Source: Megamerina dolium (lineage: Eukaryota > Arthropoda > Insecta > Diptera > Megamerinidae). Taken from it: DNA of 64,000 nucleotides. The stretch spans positions 12,308,242 through 12,372,241 of the forward strand of contig OY978528.1 in NCBI GenBank assembly GCA_963854835.1, written 5' to 3'. The notes under the pieces are model-generated. The model was not told the origin of the DNA. It worked only from the letters and a program-made list of their open reading frames with translations, and did no database searches. Position numbers and translations under genes: made by a program. Shown here piece after piece: positions 37,296 through 49,033 of the stretch (positions are counted from its first letter, which is position 1; every line of letters begins with the position of its first letter).

Positions 37296-38640
37296 CGATT
37301 CATGGTTAAATTATAGACCAAGTAATAAGAAAAACGTGATTGTTCAAATTTGAAATTAAAATATCAAAACTTTAGAATTTAGATTGATACGCTGACAACG
37401 TAATACAATATTATACAAGCAAATTTGTAATCCGAATGCATTCGAGTTTCAACTTGAACTCTTACCCATATTTATGCCATCAATATTATCTCTCATATCA
37501 TGTTATACACAATGTACCATACTGATACAATGTTTTAATGTAAATCGATGATACTAATCTTCCGGCAACACAATGAAATGCAACTCTTAATGCTGTAACG
37601 ATGTACGTGAGTATGTATGTAAAACATAGAAGAAACATAGAAACAAATATGACCCTCTTGGGTGTAATTACACTATTGTGTTGTGTGTTCTGAGCTAAAT
37701 TTCATATCTGTGAGTATGTGGAATTGTGTATGGTATACAAAAATGCATATAACAAATTGGCTACAGCGATTATACACGTATTTATTATACTATCAGCTAT
37801 ATACATACGTTACATTAGCGGTAGTCATATGTAGGTAGGTATTCTTATTACGATGAACATTTTTGTTTAAGCACGCATGTGCGCCTGTGTTCGCATAATT
37901 GTGGCTGGTGAGTGCTACTGCTACTGATTAATGTTGCTTATGTACCTACATATACTGTTTTATTTAATTTTCTTCTCCTTTCATTTTATTATTATGTATT
38001 TAGTTGTTTTATTGTATATATATATATTTTTTTTGAACTTCCACCTTCAGCTTTTTGCTTTCATACTATTCTACATGTCTATCTCGTCTTTCTTTTTCGT
38101 TTTGATTTATTAAAAAACTGTAGATGATATTGTTTATATCATTACTGTGCCGCTGTGTTGCTGCTGTTGCTGCTGTGTCATGCGCATATAACAGAACAAT
38201 CGTAACAATGACGATGATGATGATGATGATAATGATTATGATAATCACGGTGATGAGACCTTTCCTGTTTGTCTATTTCAATTGAAGCACATTGAAGCAT
38301 ATAAAATTAAATTTAATTTTTTTATTAATTTTTATTTGTTTGCGTGCTGGTTTTTTCTTTTTATATTTTTCTTCTACTTTTCCTTCTTCGCATTGATTTT
38401 TATTTATGAATATATTTTTACACTGATCATATTTGGGTTATGCGAAATTAGAGCTTTCAACATCATTTTTGCTTATTCTCGATCATTTTCGATTTTTATG
38501 TAACGCTTTTTATCTTGTTGTAGCCTAGCCCGAGGTGGCCGATCTCCATCTTTGTGCCATCTACCTGATGTCCTTTTCAAATTGGTTAATGAGCTTTACT
38601 CAGAGTGTAATGCGTTCCAATCTATACGTTAATTTCATTC
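37296..38640. other. AT-rich intergenic DNA with short simple repeats
   Basis: No gene supported. A (GAT)n run lies at about 38210-38232 and T-rich runs near 38030 and 38350-38400. Open frames here are phenylalanine- or isoleucine-rich translations of these runs. Confidence 0.5.
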
Positions 38641-38649
38641 AGATTCGTG

Positions 38650-38870
38650 GTTGAGTGTCGTTCGAGCTGACTGTCTTGGTCTAAGACTCTCTGCTCTGGA
38701 AGCTTTTGCTCTAATCTTGTAGTTGAGCGTTTTGGCACACTATAGAGAGTATTCGCTTTAAACAAAGTCAACGCGGCTTGGTTTCTAGGTCATCATGGAA
38801 GCGATAAGTATGAGGTTGCAGACGAACCGGCCAGAATATGACTAGAACATGATCTAAACGGTCTAACTTT
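38650..38870 (+). pseudogene. Decayed retrotransposon RNase H fragment
   Basis: One frame reads WFLGHHGSDKYEVADEPARI followed by a stop. This resembles the W-V-P-G-H-x-G-x-x-x-N-E-x-A-D-x-L-A-R motif of the RNase H domain of R1/I-type non-LTR elements, of which a much better copy lies at 47129. The upstream 130 bases contain an S-A-L-E-A-F-A-like segment in another frame. The call is tentative. Confidence 0.45.
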
Positions 38871-39083
38871 CCCAATGGCAGCAAACTCTTCTTTTCTGAT
38901 TCGACACATAATGTCGCTATTAATTTTCAGTGCAGATATCGAATGTGTTGCAGAGGTATCGACAAATTCCCTGGGCTCTGATTTTGCATTACGAATACTC
39001 GTGTCAACGCTTTTTGTGAGCCTTTTCATTGCAAATTGTTGCTGTCGCAGGGATTTGTTAATTGCTTGCAGGGATTCTGGCAC
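38793..39083 (-). other. Unassigned open frame, 96 codons, possible gene fragment
   Basis: The - strand frame encodes a Lys/Arg/Ser-rich, largely helical-looking peptide (MPESLQAINKSLRQQQFAMK at its start, with IRNAKSEPREFVDTSATHSI later). Its composition is less AT-driven than the surroundings and looks like real protein sequence. I recognise no family. It overlaps the RNase H relic at its 3' end and may belong to a mobile element. Confidence 0.3.
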
Positions 39084-39159
39084 TGGAATTGAAGTTTTTC
39101 GAGAGGTTATTGGCAGCTATCATCATCTTAGACGATATGTGGCCACTTGCTAGTCGTCG

Positions 39160-41030
39160 TGCCGTAGGGTTGATCTAAGGTAGCATGTAAATCACTCATA
39201 ATTTCTAATCAACAGAGCGGTCTAAGGCAGCTTTCTTTAAATACTATTAAATTACCAAGTGAATGCGATATTATTGACTTTCAATTTCCATTTCCCCATA
39301 AAGTTCAAATTTTTCAAGTTAAAAAACATTGATTTAACACTAAGATTCATTTCCAAACTCTGAAGCGGTTAAACCAAGGATCATCATTAATAATAATTAA
39401 TTTTTATTTTATTTTTTTTTTCGTCAGTAATAGAAATTTTTTTTTTTTTTAACAGAAAAACTCAAAATGTCATACTGTTTTGTTAAGGTGAAACGATGAT
39501 GTTCATCACTTTCATTGTTACTCGCATTTCAAGTCATAACCAGAAAATATTATAATTAAATTATACATATGTATGTAGGACATCAAATGAAGAACATTAA
39601 TTAGATGTAAAAACATATTTTATTACAACAACAACAACAATGAAGAAGAAAAAAATTTGAATGTACAAAAGCTTTAAAGATTAATGACACCAGCAGCAAG
39701 CATCATACAATATGACCACAAAGAGCATTAAGGTTCTTATGCATTATGAATATGTTCAGCTTTAAAGACAAATATAATATTTGTAAAGAAGAACACAGAA
39801 ACAAACAAACAGGTCATATTATTTGTGACGGACAATTACAAATTAGTGTACTTATTTATAAATTACAAGCTTAGAAAACCATTCAGACCCAAGTCGGTAT
39901 ATATGAACACGTATATTCAGGGCCGCATTGAGTAGTTTAAACACAGTCTGGCCCTGATTTATTCGTCGAATTCGTAGGTTATCTGACATATATTTTAAAA
40001 CGAAAGAGACTAATTTGCAAATAAGTGTCACCTTTTACGATAATATTCATCATTAATAAAAAGTAAAATACAAAATACGACCAAGTGATCATATTGACAC
40101 TGTACAGCTATTCAGAAATTAATGTTACATATGCAGTAGAAAAATGAGAAGATCATGTAGCCATCAGTAATCTCGTTAGAAAATGTAGATCATTTCGCCT
40201 AACTTAATTTTGTGGATTAGATCCAATTAGATCCATTTCAAAAATTGTCCACAATTTATCGAAAATTAAATTGATGTTGTATTTGAAATCTCTAATGAGA
40301 GATCAGCTCCTCAAGTATTCAACTCAAAATTATCCCAATGGAAATCATTAATGTGCCCTCATTGTTTGGAGCCCTATTTCTCGGAACCCTTCGAACACTC
40401 CTAAAACTAGCCCAGCATCTAATAGCATATAAGAGCAATGTTAATCCAGGAGCTCAATAGACTTTTTTGCATCTTGACAGTAAAAAGAATATTATGAAAA
40501 ATCATCGGAAGAAGATCTGCGTGTAAACTAAGAAGAAGTAAAATAATAACAAAAGTGTCTTCTCTTGGAAATTGAAGAATACGAGGTTGATCAATAAGTA
40601 CTCGTGATGGAAGACAGGTGGTGTTGCTGATATAGGTTGACATTACATTCCGTCATCACCCTTAGCTTTTAATATAACCTCAAAAACATAATTTTTTCTG
40701 CTATTATTATAAGGGGTTTTTGAGGTTTTTAGTTTGGGATTTTGGGTGGTGGCAGATTTTTGACACGAATTCAGATTTGGCGATCCAAAACCCAATGAAT
40801 ATGCCTATACTGGCCCGTTGTGTAGTTTTCTCAGCAAAAAAAATGAAGAGTAGTCACATTCTACAGATCTGAATTCATGGTCGGATTTCTACGATCATTC
40901 TCGGGTTTCTTTCTAAACTCAAAAACATAATTTTTCGGTTATTTTCGCAGGAGTTTATGAGGTTCGAAGGAAACCTAAAAGTAATGACAGAAATCGAAAC
41001 TCGGGTTCATATTTAGCTACCCAAAATAAA
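39160..41030. other. AT-rich intergenic DNA, nothing recognised
   Basis: About 1.9 kb with no supported gene. A short (CAA)n run lies at about 39627-39642. Confidence 0.5.
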
Positions 41031-41102
41031 TCGAAGTTGAGTATGGAGGGCTATGTAATCGTGAGATCGAAGTTGAGTATGGAGGGCTATGTAATCGTGA
41101 GA
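41031..41102. repeat. Perfect 36-base tandem duplication
   Basis: The 36 bases at 41031-41066 (starting TCGAAGTTGAGTATGGAGGG) are repeated without change at 41067-41102. Absence of divergence indicates a recent event. Confidence 0.92.
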
Positions 41103-41669
41103 TATTGGTTGGGGAATATTTTACAAGATAAGTTATATTTATAACAGAAAGATATCTGCCCGATTGGTGCAAAGTTTGTCATGTGGAGACCGCATACCGC
41201 AGTACTTGTTTAAGCTAAATTCCATGTCAAGTCAAGTTGTCATAGTGTTGATAATGGTGACGATGATGTAACCACATTATTATACCAAAAAAAAAACCAA
41301 GTGCCAGTCAAAATAATAGATTTTCCTTGTTGATCTGTTCCAAAGGATGCAGACGCGGTCGTATTGCTGTTATTTTTTGGGATTCGAAGGAGATAATTCT
41401 CATAGATATAGAGAAAGAAAGACCAATTACGGCGCACTAGCGCAGTCATTCACAATAATCGCTAGAGTACGAACGGTTGTCGCGCTCACTCTACGAGGAT
41501 TGCCTTTTATATACTTTTTAAAAATATGATCTAGTGCGTTTTAGTTAAATCTGACATTTCCATTGGAAAGTTTGAAATTTTTTAGCATAAACGTACTCAG
41601 AACGTTCTGATGTACAGGTGATATTGGAGTTGTTTAAAGTGACTTGAAAAAGTAATCTCGGTTAAAAAA

Positions 41670-41858
41670 ATGGATTTAACTCGTGAACATTTTCAAGCTA
41701 TTATTTCTTACGATTTTTGAAGTGAATTCTCTCAACAACAGTGTTTTGATCGTTCTTCATTCGTGTCTCAGTCGGAGAGGCAAAAGTGCTTCGGCAATTG
41801 GTTTGAGCGCATGCAAAAGTCTATAAATCTTCATGGAGAATACTTTGAATATCAATAA
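41670..41858 (+). pseudogene. Internally deleted mariner-like transposase relic
   Basis: The frame opens with MDLTREHFQAIISYDF, typical of the N-terminus of one mariner group (M-x-L-S-R-E-H-F-R-A-I-I-x-Y-D-F). After a stop and a large deletion it ends with RQKCFGNWFERMQKSINLHG and EYFEYQ, the usual C-terminus of the same proteins. The whole catalytic core is missing. About 100 bases later a SINE follows on the opposite strand. Element ends were not identified. Confidence 0.75.
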
Positions 41859-41956
41859 AACCAGTTTTGATGATAACAAACTGCATTTTCATACTTTTTA
41901 AACGAATATAACGAAAATCAATCTAAACTTGAGTCGTATTCCTTATTCCATTCCAC

Positions 41957-42231
41957 TGAGCTTCTCATCCAATACTGTTGTGCGTGTTATATTTGGACAG
42001 CATTAGAAGGGATCTACTTATTTTAGCCGCTTCCGAACAGCAGAACTATTGTGCTCTTTTAAGAAGCATTTTTGGCAAATTGTTACTGCCGGAAAAATTG
42101 CCAATTCTTGCCGACAGGTGGGTACCATTCGAAAGAAAAATCTTTTCGATATTAAATTTTGTTATACTTCAGCCGGGGATTGAACCCACGACCTACGCAA
42201 CCGACCACTAACCACTGAGCTACGGCACCCA
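41957..42231 (-). mobile_element. tRNA-derived SINE, copy 6, with small internal deletions
   Basis: On the - strand it begins TGGGTGCCGTAGCTCAGTGG and is followed through the B-box-like GGTTCAATCCCC, the central body and the tail. About 20 bases are missing between the A and B boxes, and about 30 in the CTCAGAAAAA region. Both ends of the unit are present, but no target-site duplication is clear. Confidence 0.85.
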
Positions 42232-43603
42232 CGGTCTTTATTCCTTAAACGGTTACTTATCGACCGACCCTCGTATAAGCATATATTTTTCAGTTTTATA
42301 AGTCAATGAACAAAACTGTTTAAAGTAATAAATTTTCGTAGCAATGGGAAATTTATTATTGTGTGCACCATTTTAGTTACCACAATATAATTTAAGTATA
42401 AATATATGTATAAGTATACATCATTTGATTTTAAAAACTTTAAATTATTTGTGAGTATGAAAGTGAAATTATTTATTTAAATATAGTACTTACGTACATA
42501 TAACAATTGTTTTAGTTAATTACCAAAGACAGTGAAGTAAAAGAAAAATACAATTCATATCGTGTGTGTGTACACTGCCAAACAATAGAAAAATTATACA
42601 TGAGGCCAATCAACTCGAATAAAATATAATGCATAAATGGGTACCTACGTATACATTGAGCTGTACTTTAATTACATAAATACATATTTATATGTCAGAA
42701 TGCATGCGTGCATGGTCATTATACTGTGTGTACCTACCTGCAAGGAAATAAAATTTACACTCAATACCAATTAGAAAAAAACCTCTGAAGAAATTAAGTT
42801 TTTTGAATTATAATTCAAAAATTCGGAGCAATCGATATTGTTTTTAACAAATTAAATCTATTATTCACTGCTTTTCTGTTTTAACAAAGTTAATGAATTA
42901 TTTCCCATAACCGGATGGCAATGTCTGTCTCGTGTGAGTGTTGAGTAGTTGTATGTACTAGGCAGTATTATGTGATTGTTTGGGTGTTCATCTAGTTTTT
43001 CTAAGACAAGCAAGACAATTTTAATTCATCTCATGCAATGTCTTTTTAAAGATATGCAATCATAATAATAAGGCGCGAAAGTGTGGGAGTGTGCATTGTT
43101 GAACTCTTATATGAGGATTGTATTAGCATATTTACAGATTATATTATAGAGATGTATTGTGTATTGTGTAGCTTTTCTTAATGTATTTCTTGTGCTAAAT
43201 GTTAGCAATTAAAACGAAACACAATTGTGCGCGTCAACTAACCAACCAACCAACCAAACAATCAAACAAACGATATGTATGTAAGCTCCTAATTCCAAAC
43301 CACACAATGGTCGCACACTTGCAAATCGTCAGTTTACCGCTTTTGATGTTTCTATTTTATCACAGGTTTTCTTTAATTCATTCATTATTATTATTGTTGG
43401 TTTTATTTTTTATTTTTTTACGAATATAATTTTTGTTGTTGTTGTTGTTATTGACTAAATAAAATAATTTTATATTGCTACTAAGTAGTAAGAAATACAA
43501 TTAAATATATGGAGAGAGAGAAAAGCTATGAGATAATTAAATATAAAATACACAAAATGTATTCGAGTTTGAACCCAAAACCGAAGCTCATATAGCGATA
43601 TAA
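42232..43603. other. AT-rich intergenic DNA, nothing recognised
   Basis: No gene supported. A (TTG)n run is present at about 43434-43449. Confidence 0.5.
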
Positions 43604-44562
43604 TAGCCTAGACAGACGGCAGCGTTATTCCGTAAAAACGGCGCACTTAATCCGAATAAAATACTAACCTGACAGACGGCAGTATTGCGGATTAACTAAA
43701 CAGCTAATAGCTGTTTTATTAGTTTTGTTAACTTACATTACTATCACTATCAATTTCTGTCATCTGTTACTCACGATATGAGAAAATCTACAAGAAGTAC
43801 GTTAACTGAAAACTATCAGAAACTTGTAAATTGACATTGACAGTTCGTAATTAACAGCTGGACTTATTTGTTCGCCAACGCTTTTCATGTCGAAAACTGT
43901 TAACAATTGTTGAAAGTTTTTTGTTAGCGAACACACCTATTGTTTTGTAAAATGGATCGAAAAAACTTCACAATAGAAATTTTTCATCAGTGTTGCCATC
44001 GAAAATTGCTCTAATCCTCTTTAATTTTAAGAATTATAGCCTAGACAGACGGCAGCCTTAATTCGGATTAACAACACACTTAATCCGAATAACATATTAA
44101 CCTGATAGACGGCAATATTGCGGATTAAGTTAACAGCTGATTGCTGTTTTATTAGGTTTGCTCACTTACTTTACTATTACTTACTTACATTACAATTTCT
44201 GTCGTCTGTCACTCTCAATAAGAGAAAATATACAAGAAGTACGCGAACTGAAAACTATCAAAAACGCAATTGACAGCTGGATTTATTTGTCCACCAACGC
44301 TTTTACTATCAAAAATTGTTAACAATTGTTTAAAGTTTTTTTTATTAGCGAATACACCTATTATTTGGTAAGTTGCATCGAAAAAAAATTCACAATAGAA
44401 AATAACTGTTAATTTTCAGCAGTGTTTCCATCGAAAATTGCCCTACTCCTTTTTAATTTTGAGAATTAACTGTAGAGCTAATGCGGATTAGCTGCAGTTA
44501 ATGATCGAGTTAATTCGAATTAACTCGTTAATCCGGATTAACGCTGCCGTCTGTCAAGGCTA
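43604..44562 (+). mobile_element. MITE-like element in tandem: copy A 43604-44036, copy B 44037-44562
   Basis: The left end TAGCCTAGACAGACGGCAGC (43604-43623) and the right end at 44543-44562 are inverted repeats matching at 19 of 20 positions. The left end occurs a second time at 44037, where a second copy of the interior begins (GACGGCA...GCGGATTAA, ACAGCTGATTGCTGTTTTATTAG, GAAAATCTACAAGAAGTACG, GCCAACGC, AACAATTGTT). Copy A lacks the last 100 bases or so found in copy B. An additional GACAGACGGCA lies internally near 43669. The flanks both read TAA next to the ends, a possible 3-base target duplication. There is no coding frame, so mobility would need a transposase elsewhere. The superfamily is not assigned. 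Confidence 0.82.
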
Positions 44563-44981
44563 TAAATAAACTTTTGAAAGGACTAGAAATAATAATAAAT
44601 AATAATATGCGTGCAGGCCTGAATAAAGTTTCAAATTATGTTCTCATTAAATCATTCAGGTTTGGATTAAAATTTTAAGAAATCAGTCGAGAAAAAGGTG
44701 AAGGTATATTTTTGAATTAAAATCTGTGAATATTCTCTCGGGACATTTTAGTATTTTTTTTTAAGAAACACCGACATCGTTCACTAAAATTGGAATTTCA
44801 ATAGTTTGAAAATGAATTGAACTTATGGAGGCTTCTTTTGCAGTGTAATTTTTAAAAAAATTGAAATAAAATAAAGAAAAAAAATATTCAAGATATCAAA
44901 TTTTTGGAATTATTTAGAATTATGCCATTTAGAACTTGAATACGATTTCGTCTGTCACGATTATGGCGCAATCCGCAAATA

Positions 44982-45546
44982 TTAGGTGTAGTAAAAGGAA
45001 ATCCACTACTTTTCCAATAGATGGCTTTAGTAACCTGTATCTCGCGTTGTACAAGTGCGATCGGGTTACGCTAGATAGCGTTAGAAAGATAGTATACTAA
45101 ATAGGATACTAAGATAGGATACTAAATAAACTTTTCAGGCAGTTTTGTGTGTGCTTGACTCAGTATTGTTTGAGCACGCGTCAAAGATGGACACCAGTAA
45201 AGAGAAAATACGCCATATTTTACAGTTTTTCTTCGATAAAGGCGAAAACGCAAGCCAGACGGCTGAAAATGTGAATAGTGTTTATGTTCCTTATACTGTA
45301 ACAGCCAATCATGTGCAATATTGGTTTCGTCAATTCCGTTCCGATAATTTTGATGTCAAAGATGCAAGGCCAATTGTCGAAAATATCGATAAAATAATGG
45401 AAATCGTCGAGTCTGTCATCGTCATGTAAGTACTGTTTCTATTGCCCCGGAACTAAACATTATTCAAAAAACTGTTTGGAATTATTTAAATAAATAAAAG
45501 CTTCAATTTAATGCAAAAATAATGGATTTCCTCTTACTACACCTAA
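44982..45546 (+). mobile_element. Internally deleted mariner element with intact ends (565 bases)
   Basis: The 24-base ends are inverted repeats with one mismatch (left begins TTAGGTGTAGTAAAAGGAAA), each flanked by TA at 44980-44981 and 45547-45548, the Tc1/mariner target duplication. Inside, a frame from about 45187 reads MDTSKEKIRHILQFFFDKGE and continues through a helix-turn-helix (ASQTAENVN, then VTANHVQYWFRQFRS) to PIVENIDKIMEIVE, the DNA-binding N-terminus of a mariner transposase. The frame has a small deletion after KDAR and ends at 45429. The catalytic domain is absent. Full-length mariners are about 1.3 kb, so about 0.7 kb is deleted. It could only move with help from a complete relative. 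Confidence 0.9.
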
Positions 45547-45548
45547 TA

Positions 45549-47128
45549 TTTATTGAATTATTGAATAGAGGAACAAAATTAGCATAGCACTGGATTCTTT
45601 TCATTCATTTTTCATTTTTCATATCTAATTTTTGAAGGATCATAACCAGATGCGTTCTCCACCCCATTGTTGTAGTTGCAATTATGTTCAAAGAGTGATG
45701 ATGTGGATTCTGTTGACCGTTGTCTGTTATCCAATCTTTGTTCTTGAATCAGCCAAGATCAGTAATTATCTCAACAATAAAATTCGCAAAAGATATTTGA
45801 GTTTTGACGACGAAACCATAATTTTCTAAATAAATTACACAATTTACAATTTATATTGTATCATTATGTGTCATTATTTCCATAATGAAATGACAAACAT
45901 CTCTGAACTTAACATTTTCTCAACAGTGACATTGACACTGACAGATTTGATGAAATTTGTGACTTGTAACAAAAAGAGAGAGACATCTCTTCCTATTTAC
46001 TTTTTAATATAACAGAAACCGGAAGATTTACATTGAATATGATTTGAATAGATGTACCTATGTATATTAATATCGTAAATTAAAATAACCATATGATCAG
46101 TTCACACTGTAAATTATAACTTAGTTCAATATGAGCTCTGCTATTAAACTCCTGCAAATAAACACAACGCGGCCTGAAATTACTTATGAAATTTTAATTT
46201 GAGAAAAATGAAAAGATATAAGCTACTATTATGAGTTGCATTACCTTTTTTGCTTCATATCAGTAAAAGGTGAGAAACTGAAAAGTAAAAGTGAAATTCA
46301 CATGTTTGTAAGTACTTGACAAATAACAAAACAAAACAAAAAAAAACCGGCAAGGGAGAAGAAAATGACTATGACGATGACGATGACACTAAAGATTGCA
46401 GCAAGCCACACGATAATAAAATTAAACTTTAGCGTGTTAAAAAAAAAACCAGACATATACACAACAACAACAACAATTAAATTAAGATACAAGTAATGAT
46501 AAGGCAGAAGCGCGTGTGAATTTGTTTTTATGTTATTTCATTTTTTTTTTCGTTTGTTTGTCGTAATTGAATAGAAAATGCTATTAAATAGGCAAGTACC
46601 GGAACGGACAAAGATACCTACACTCTTTGTCGTACATGAACTTTAACTTGAAGATCGGAAATATGGTAATTACAATATGAACTTATATATGTATGTATAC
46701 TATTTACTATTGCTTAATTATATGTATGTATGCAAATATTCTAGTATATTATATATGTGAATATGTAGATTTGCATATAATGTATATGTAATTATTAATA
46801 AAATGTATAATCATAATTTTTTGGTCGTTTGTTTATTGTCTCTACTCTGATGCAATCTATAATTACGACATTGACATTACACGGATGAAGATTAAGTTCC
46901 ATGAAGATAATAAAAATATTATTTGTGCATTTTATTTATAAAAGTATTATTTATATTATTAAATTATATAGTTATGCGTAACTTCAATTTTTCGAGGTAA
47001 GTTAAAATCTATCTCACCATGCTTATTTTAATTTTTACGCTAAAAGAGCTATGTTTTATCCAAATTTTATCTCCAAAGAATTTTCCAACAAAGTCAGCAA
47101 GCAATTTCAATCTGCGCAAATCTGAAAA
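45549..47128. other. AT-rich intergenic DNA
   Basis: No gene supported. Around 46978-47020 a short match (AACTTCAA-TTTCGAGG-TAA) to the direct repeat at 16243/17136 is present. ATGTATGTA-type repeats occur near 46690-46800. Confidence 0.5.
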
Positions 47129-48010
47129 AAGGCATCAAGGGCGCACATATTGCTCTATCTACTTAGACAGTCAGGCTGCATTGCAAGCACTAGATTCATA
47201 TTCTATGGAATCGAAACTAGTGCAAGAATACTTCAACAACCTCCAATTTTTAGATGCAATGAATAACATTGTACTTGCCTGGGTTCCTGGTCATTCAGGG
47301 ATCGAAAGTAACGAAATTTCTGATGAATTAGCCAGAGCTGGTTCAGCAGCAAACCTCATATGCCCAGAGCCATACTGTGGTATCAACTGCGCGGTGGGTA
47401 AATCAAGAATAAATAACTGGGAACATATTCTTAGGGTATCCCACTGGAAAGAAATACAACAATTACGCCAAGCCAAACGATTGGTAACGATTGATTGGAT
47501 TTTAACGAACAACATGGAACAGCGGAATATGTGCAAAGCAGATGTTAGGAAAATAGTAGGTTTTCTCTCAGGTCACCTACCTGCCTGAAGTACCATCTCA
47601 TCAAATTACACATACTCGACGACATGGAGTGCCGGCACTGTCTAGAAGAGGATGAAACCATAGCACACTTATTGTGTAACTGTATTGCATTGGCAAGAAC
47701 AAGGGTGAGCATATTTTATCGTGATCATTTGGATCCGGAGGAACTAAAAAAATGCCTTAGCTAGGGACATTCTAAACTTCACCCGCAAGACGGAAAATAT
47801 ACTGGAAGGACATTGGTGTCAGTTATTTCCTTTCTTTAGGCTAAATAAGGACCTGATGACATAAATTGCAACTAAACCAACAGGGTATAGCAGATAGTAC
47901 AATTGTGATCAAATGGATCACAAAAATTTAAATGTAGTGTGACACTAAAGATCTATTAAGTCTCATTGTCAGCCTTTGGCCAACTTACTATAGTAAATTA
48001 TTATTATTAT
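47129..48010 (+). pseudogene. 3' end of a non-LTR retrotransposon (RNase H and zinc-finger region of ORF2)
   Basis: From about 47129 the frame reads IYLDSQAALQALDSYSM, then VLAWVPGHSGIESNEISDEL, with the RNase H residues Asp, Gly-His and Asn-Glu in place. A further segment ends DVRKIVGFLSGH at a stop (47588). Two bases out of frame, translation resumes LKYHLIKLHILDDMECRHCL and EEDETIAHLLCNC, a C-x-x-C...H-x-x-x-x-C type zinc finger normal at the ORF2 C-terminus of R1/I-like elements. The frame then ends, followed by about 240 bases of 3' sequence and a (TTA)n tail at about 47998-48014. It is 5'-truncated and frameshifted, and so inactive. Confidence 0.88.
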
Positions 48011-48224
48011 TATAATGTCAGTTAAACTCAATTTTTCCCCATTTTTTTTTTGTTGACCTCTTCCTAATATTATGAGCGTTAATAAGCAATAGAATATTGC
48101 AAGAAAATCTTGATCAAAGTTCCTCAGAATCACTTATGCAATTATTTTTTTATGTTTATGTTTTCCATGAATAGTGTTTCGCTACCCAGCCTTGACTTTT
48201 TGGGACACAAATTTGTCATGAGAG

Positions 48225-48362
48225 CGCACTCTTCTTTCATCTTCCAGTACTGTTGTCCTTGTTAAATTTGAACAGTATTAGCCGGCGCCTGTGTACTTAT
48301 ATGTATTGACTGGTATCACTTTTTCTAAGTTTTGTCACTGAGCTCTTTTAGAAGCTATTTTG
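48225..48362 (-). mobile_element. tRNA-derived SINE, copy 7, 3' part only
   Basis: On the - strand the CTCAGTGACAAA, AAAAAGTGATACCA, CGGCTAATACTG and CCAGTACTGTTG-type segments (here as their complements) match the body and tail of the SINE family with many differences. The tRNA head is missing. It is an old fragment. Confidence 0.55.
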
Positions 48363-48884
48363 TCTTGCAAGAATTTATAGCAATTTCTTTGAAACACATT
48401 AATAAATTCTCCAGTTAATTTCTAAAGTAAATATCCATATCAAAATACTCTTAATCATTTCTACTGAAACAGCTCTATCCACAAGAGTATACCATATACA
48501 TAAACAATAGGCATATTTTAATTTTATTTAAAGTGCTTTATCATGATACACTAAGGTGCTCTTTATAGGTATTATAATTTCATAGATATCACTTTGATCT
48601 AAGTATTACAAGCAAGTATTTGATTAATTTCTATTCCATATTATAACAATTTTATAATACTGCACATCTACTTACTACCTAAATATTTTGAATTGGGAAA
48701 AATGTACAATACGTTACTATGTCTAAGTAGTACTTTAATTACAATACAGTTTAGTGACTGCAGTTTATACCATACTATTTTCAACTATGTAAGTAGTACC
48801 AAATGAGTATTAAATACCATGAATATCATGTTAGAAACTACAATATTATTGTCGGTATGAAAAAAAAAAACAAACGAGAAATGG
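48363..48884. other. AT-rich spacer before the satellite block
   Basis: No gene or repeat recognised. Confidence 0.5.
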
Positions 48885-49033
48885 AAACAACGAAATTAAC
48901 GATGTTCGTCCGTCTGTCCGTCTGTCCGTCACCTGGCTAGTTTGCACGATAACTTGAGCAAATATTGAGCTATTCTGACGAAATTTGGCATAAGTAATGT
49001 ATAATCCAAGGGTACGGAGGGGATTGACGTTAA
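48885..49033 (+). repeat. Truncated copy of sequence X
   Basis: The run from the TCCGTC/TGTCCGTC repeats through CACGATAACTTGAG and CCAAGGGTACGGAGGGGATT matches X (51790-51885 and equivalents, and a longer form in the copy at 57859). The match stops abruptly just after GGAGGGGATTGA, where 21-base repeats begin. Confidence 0.8.
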
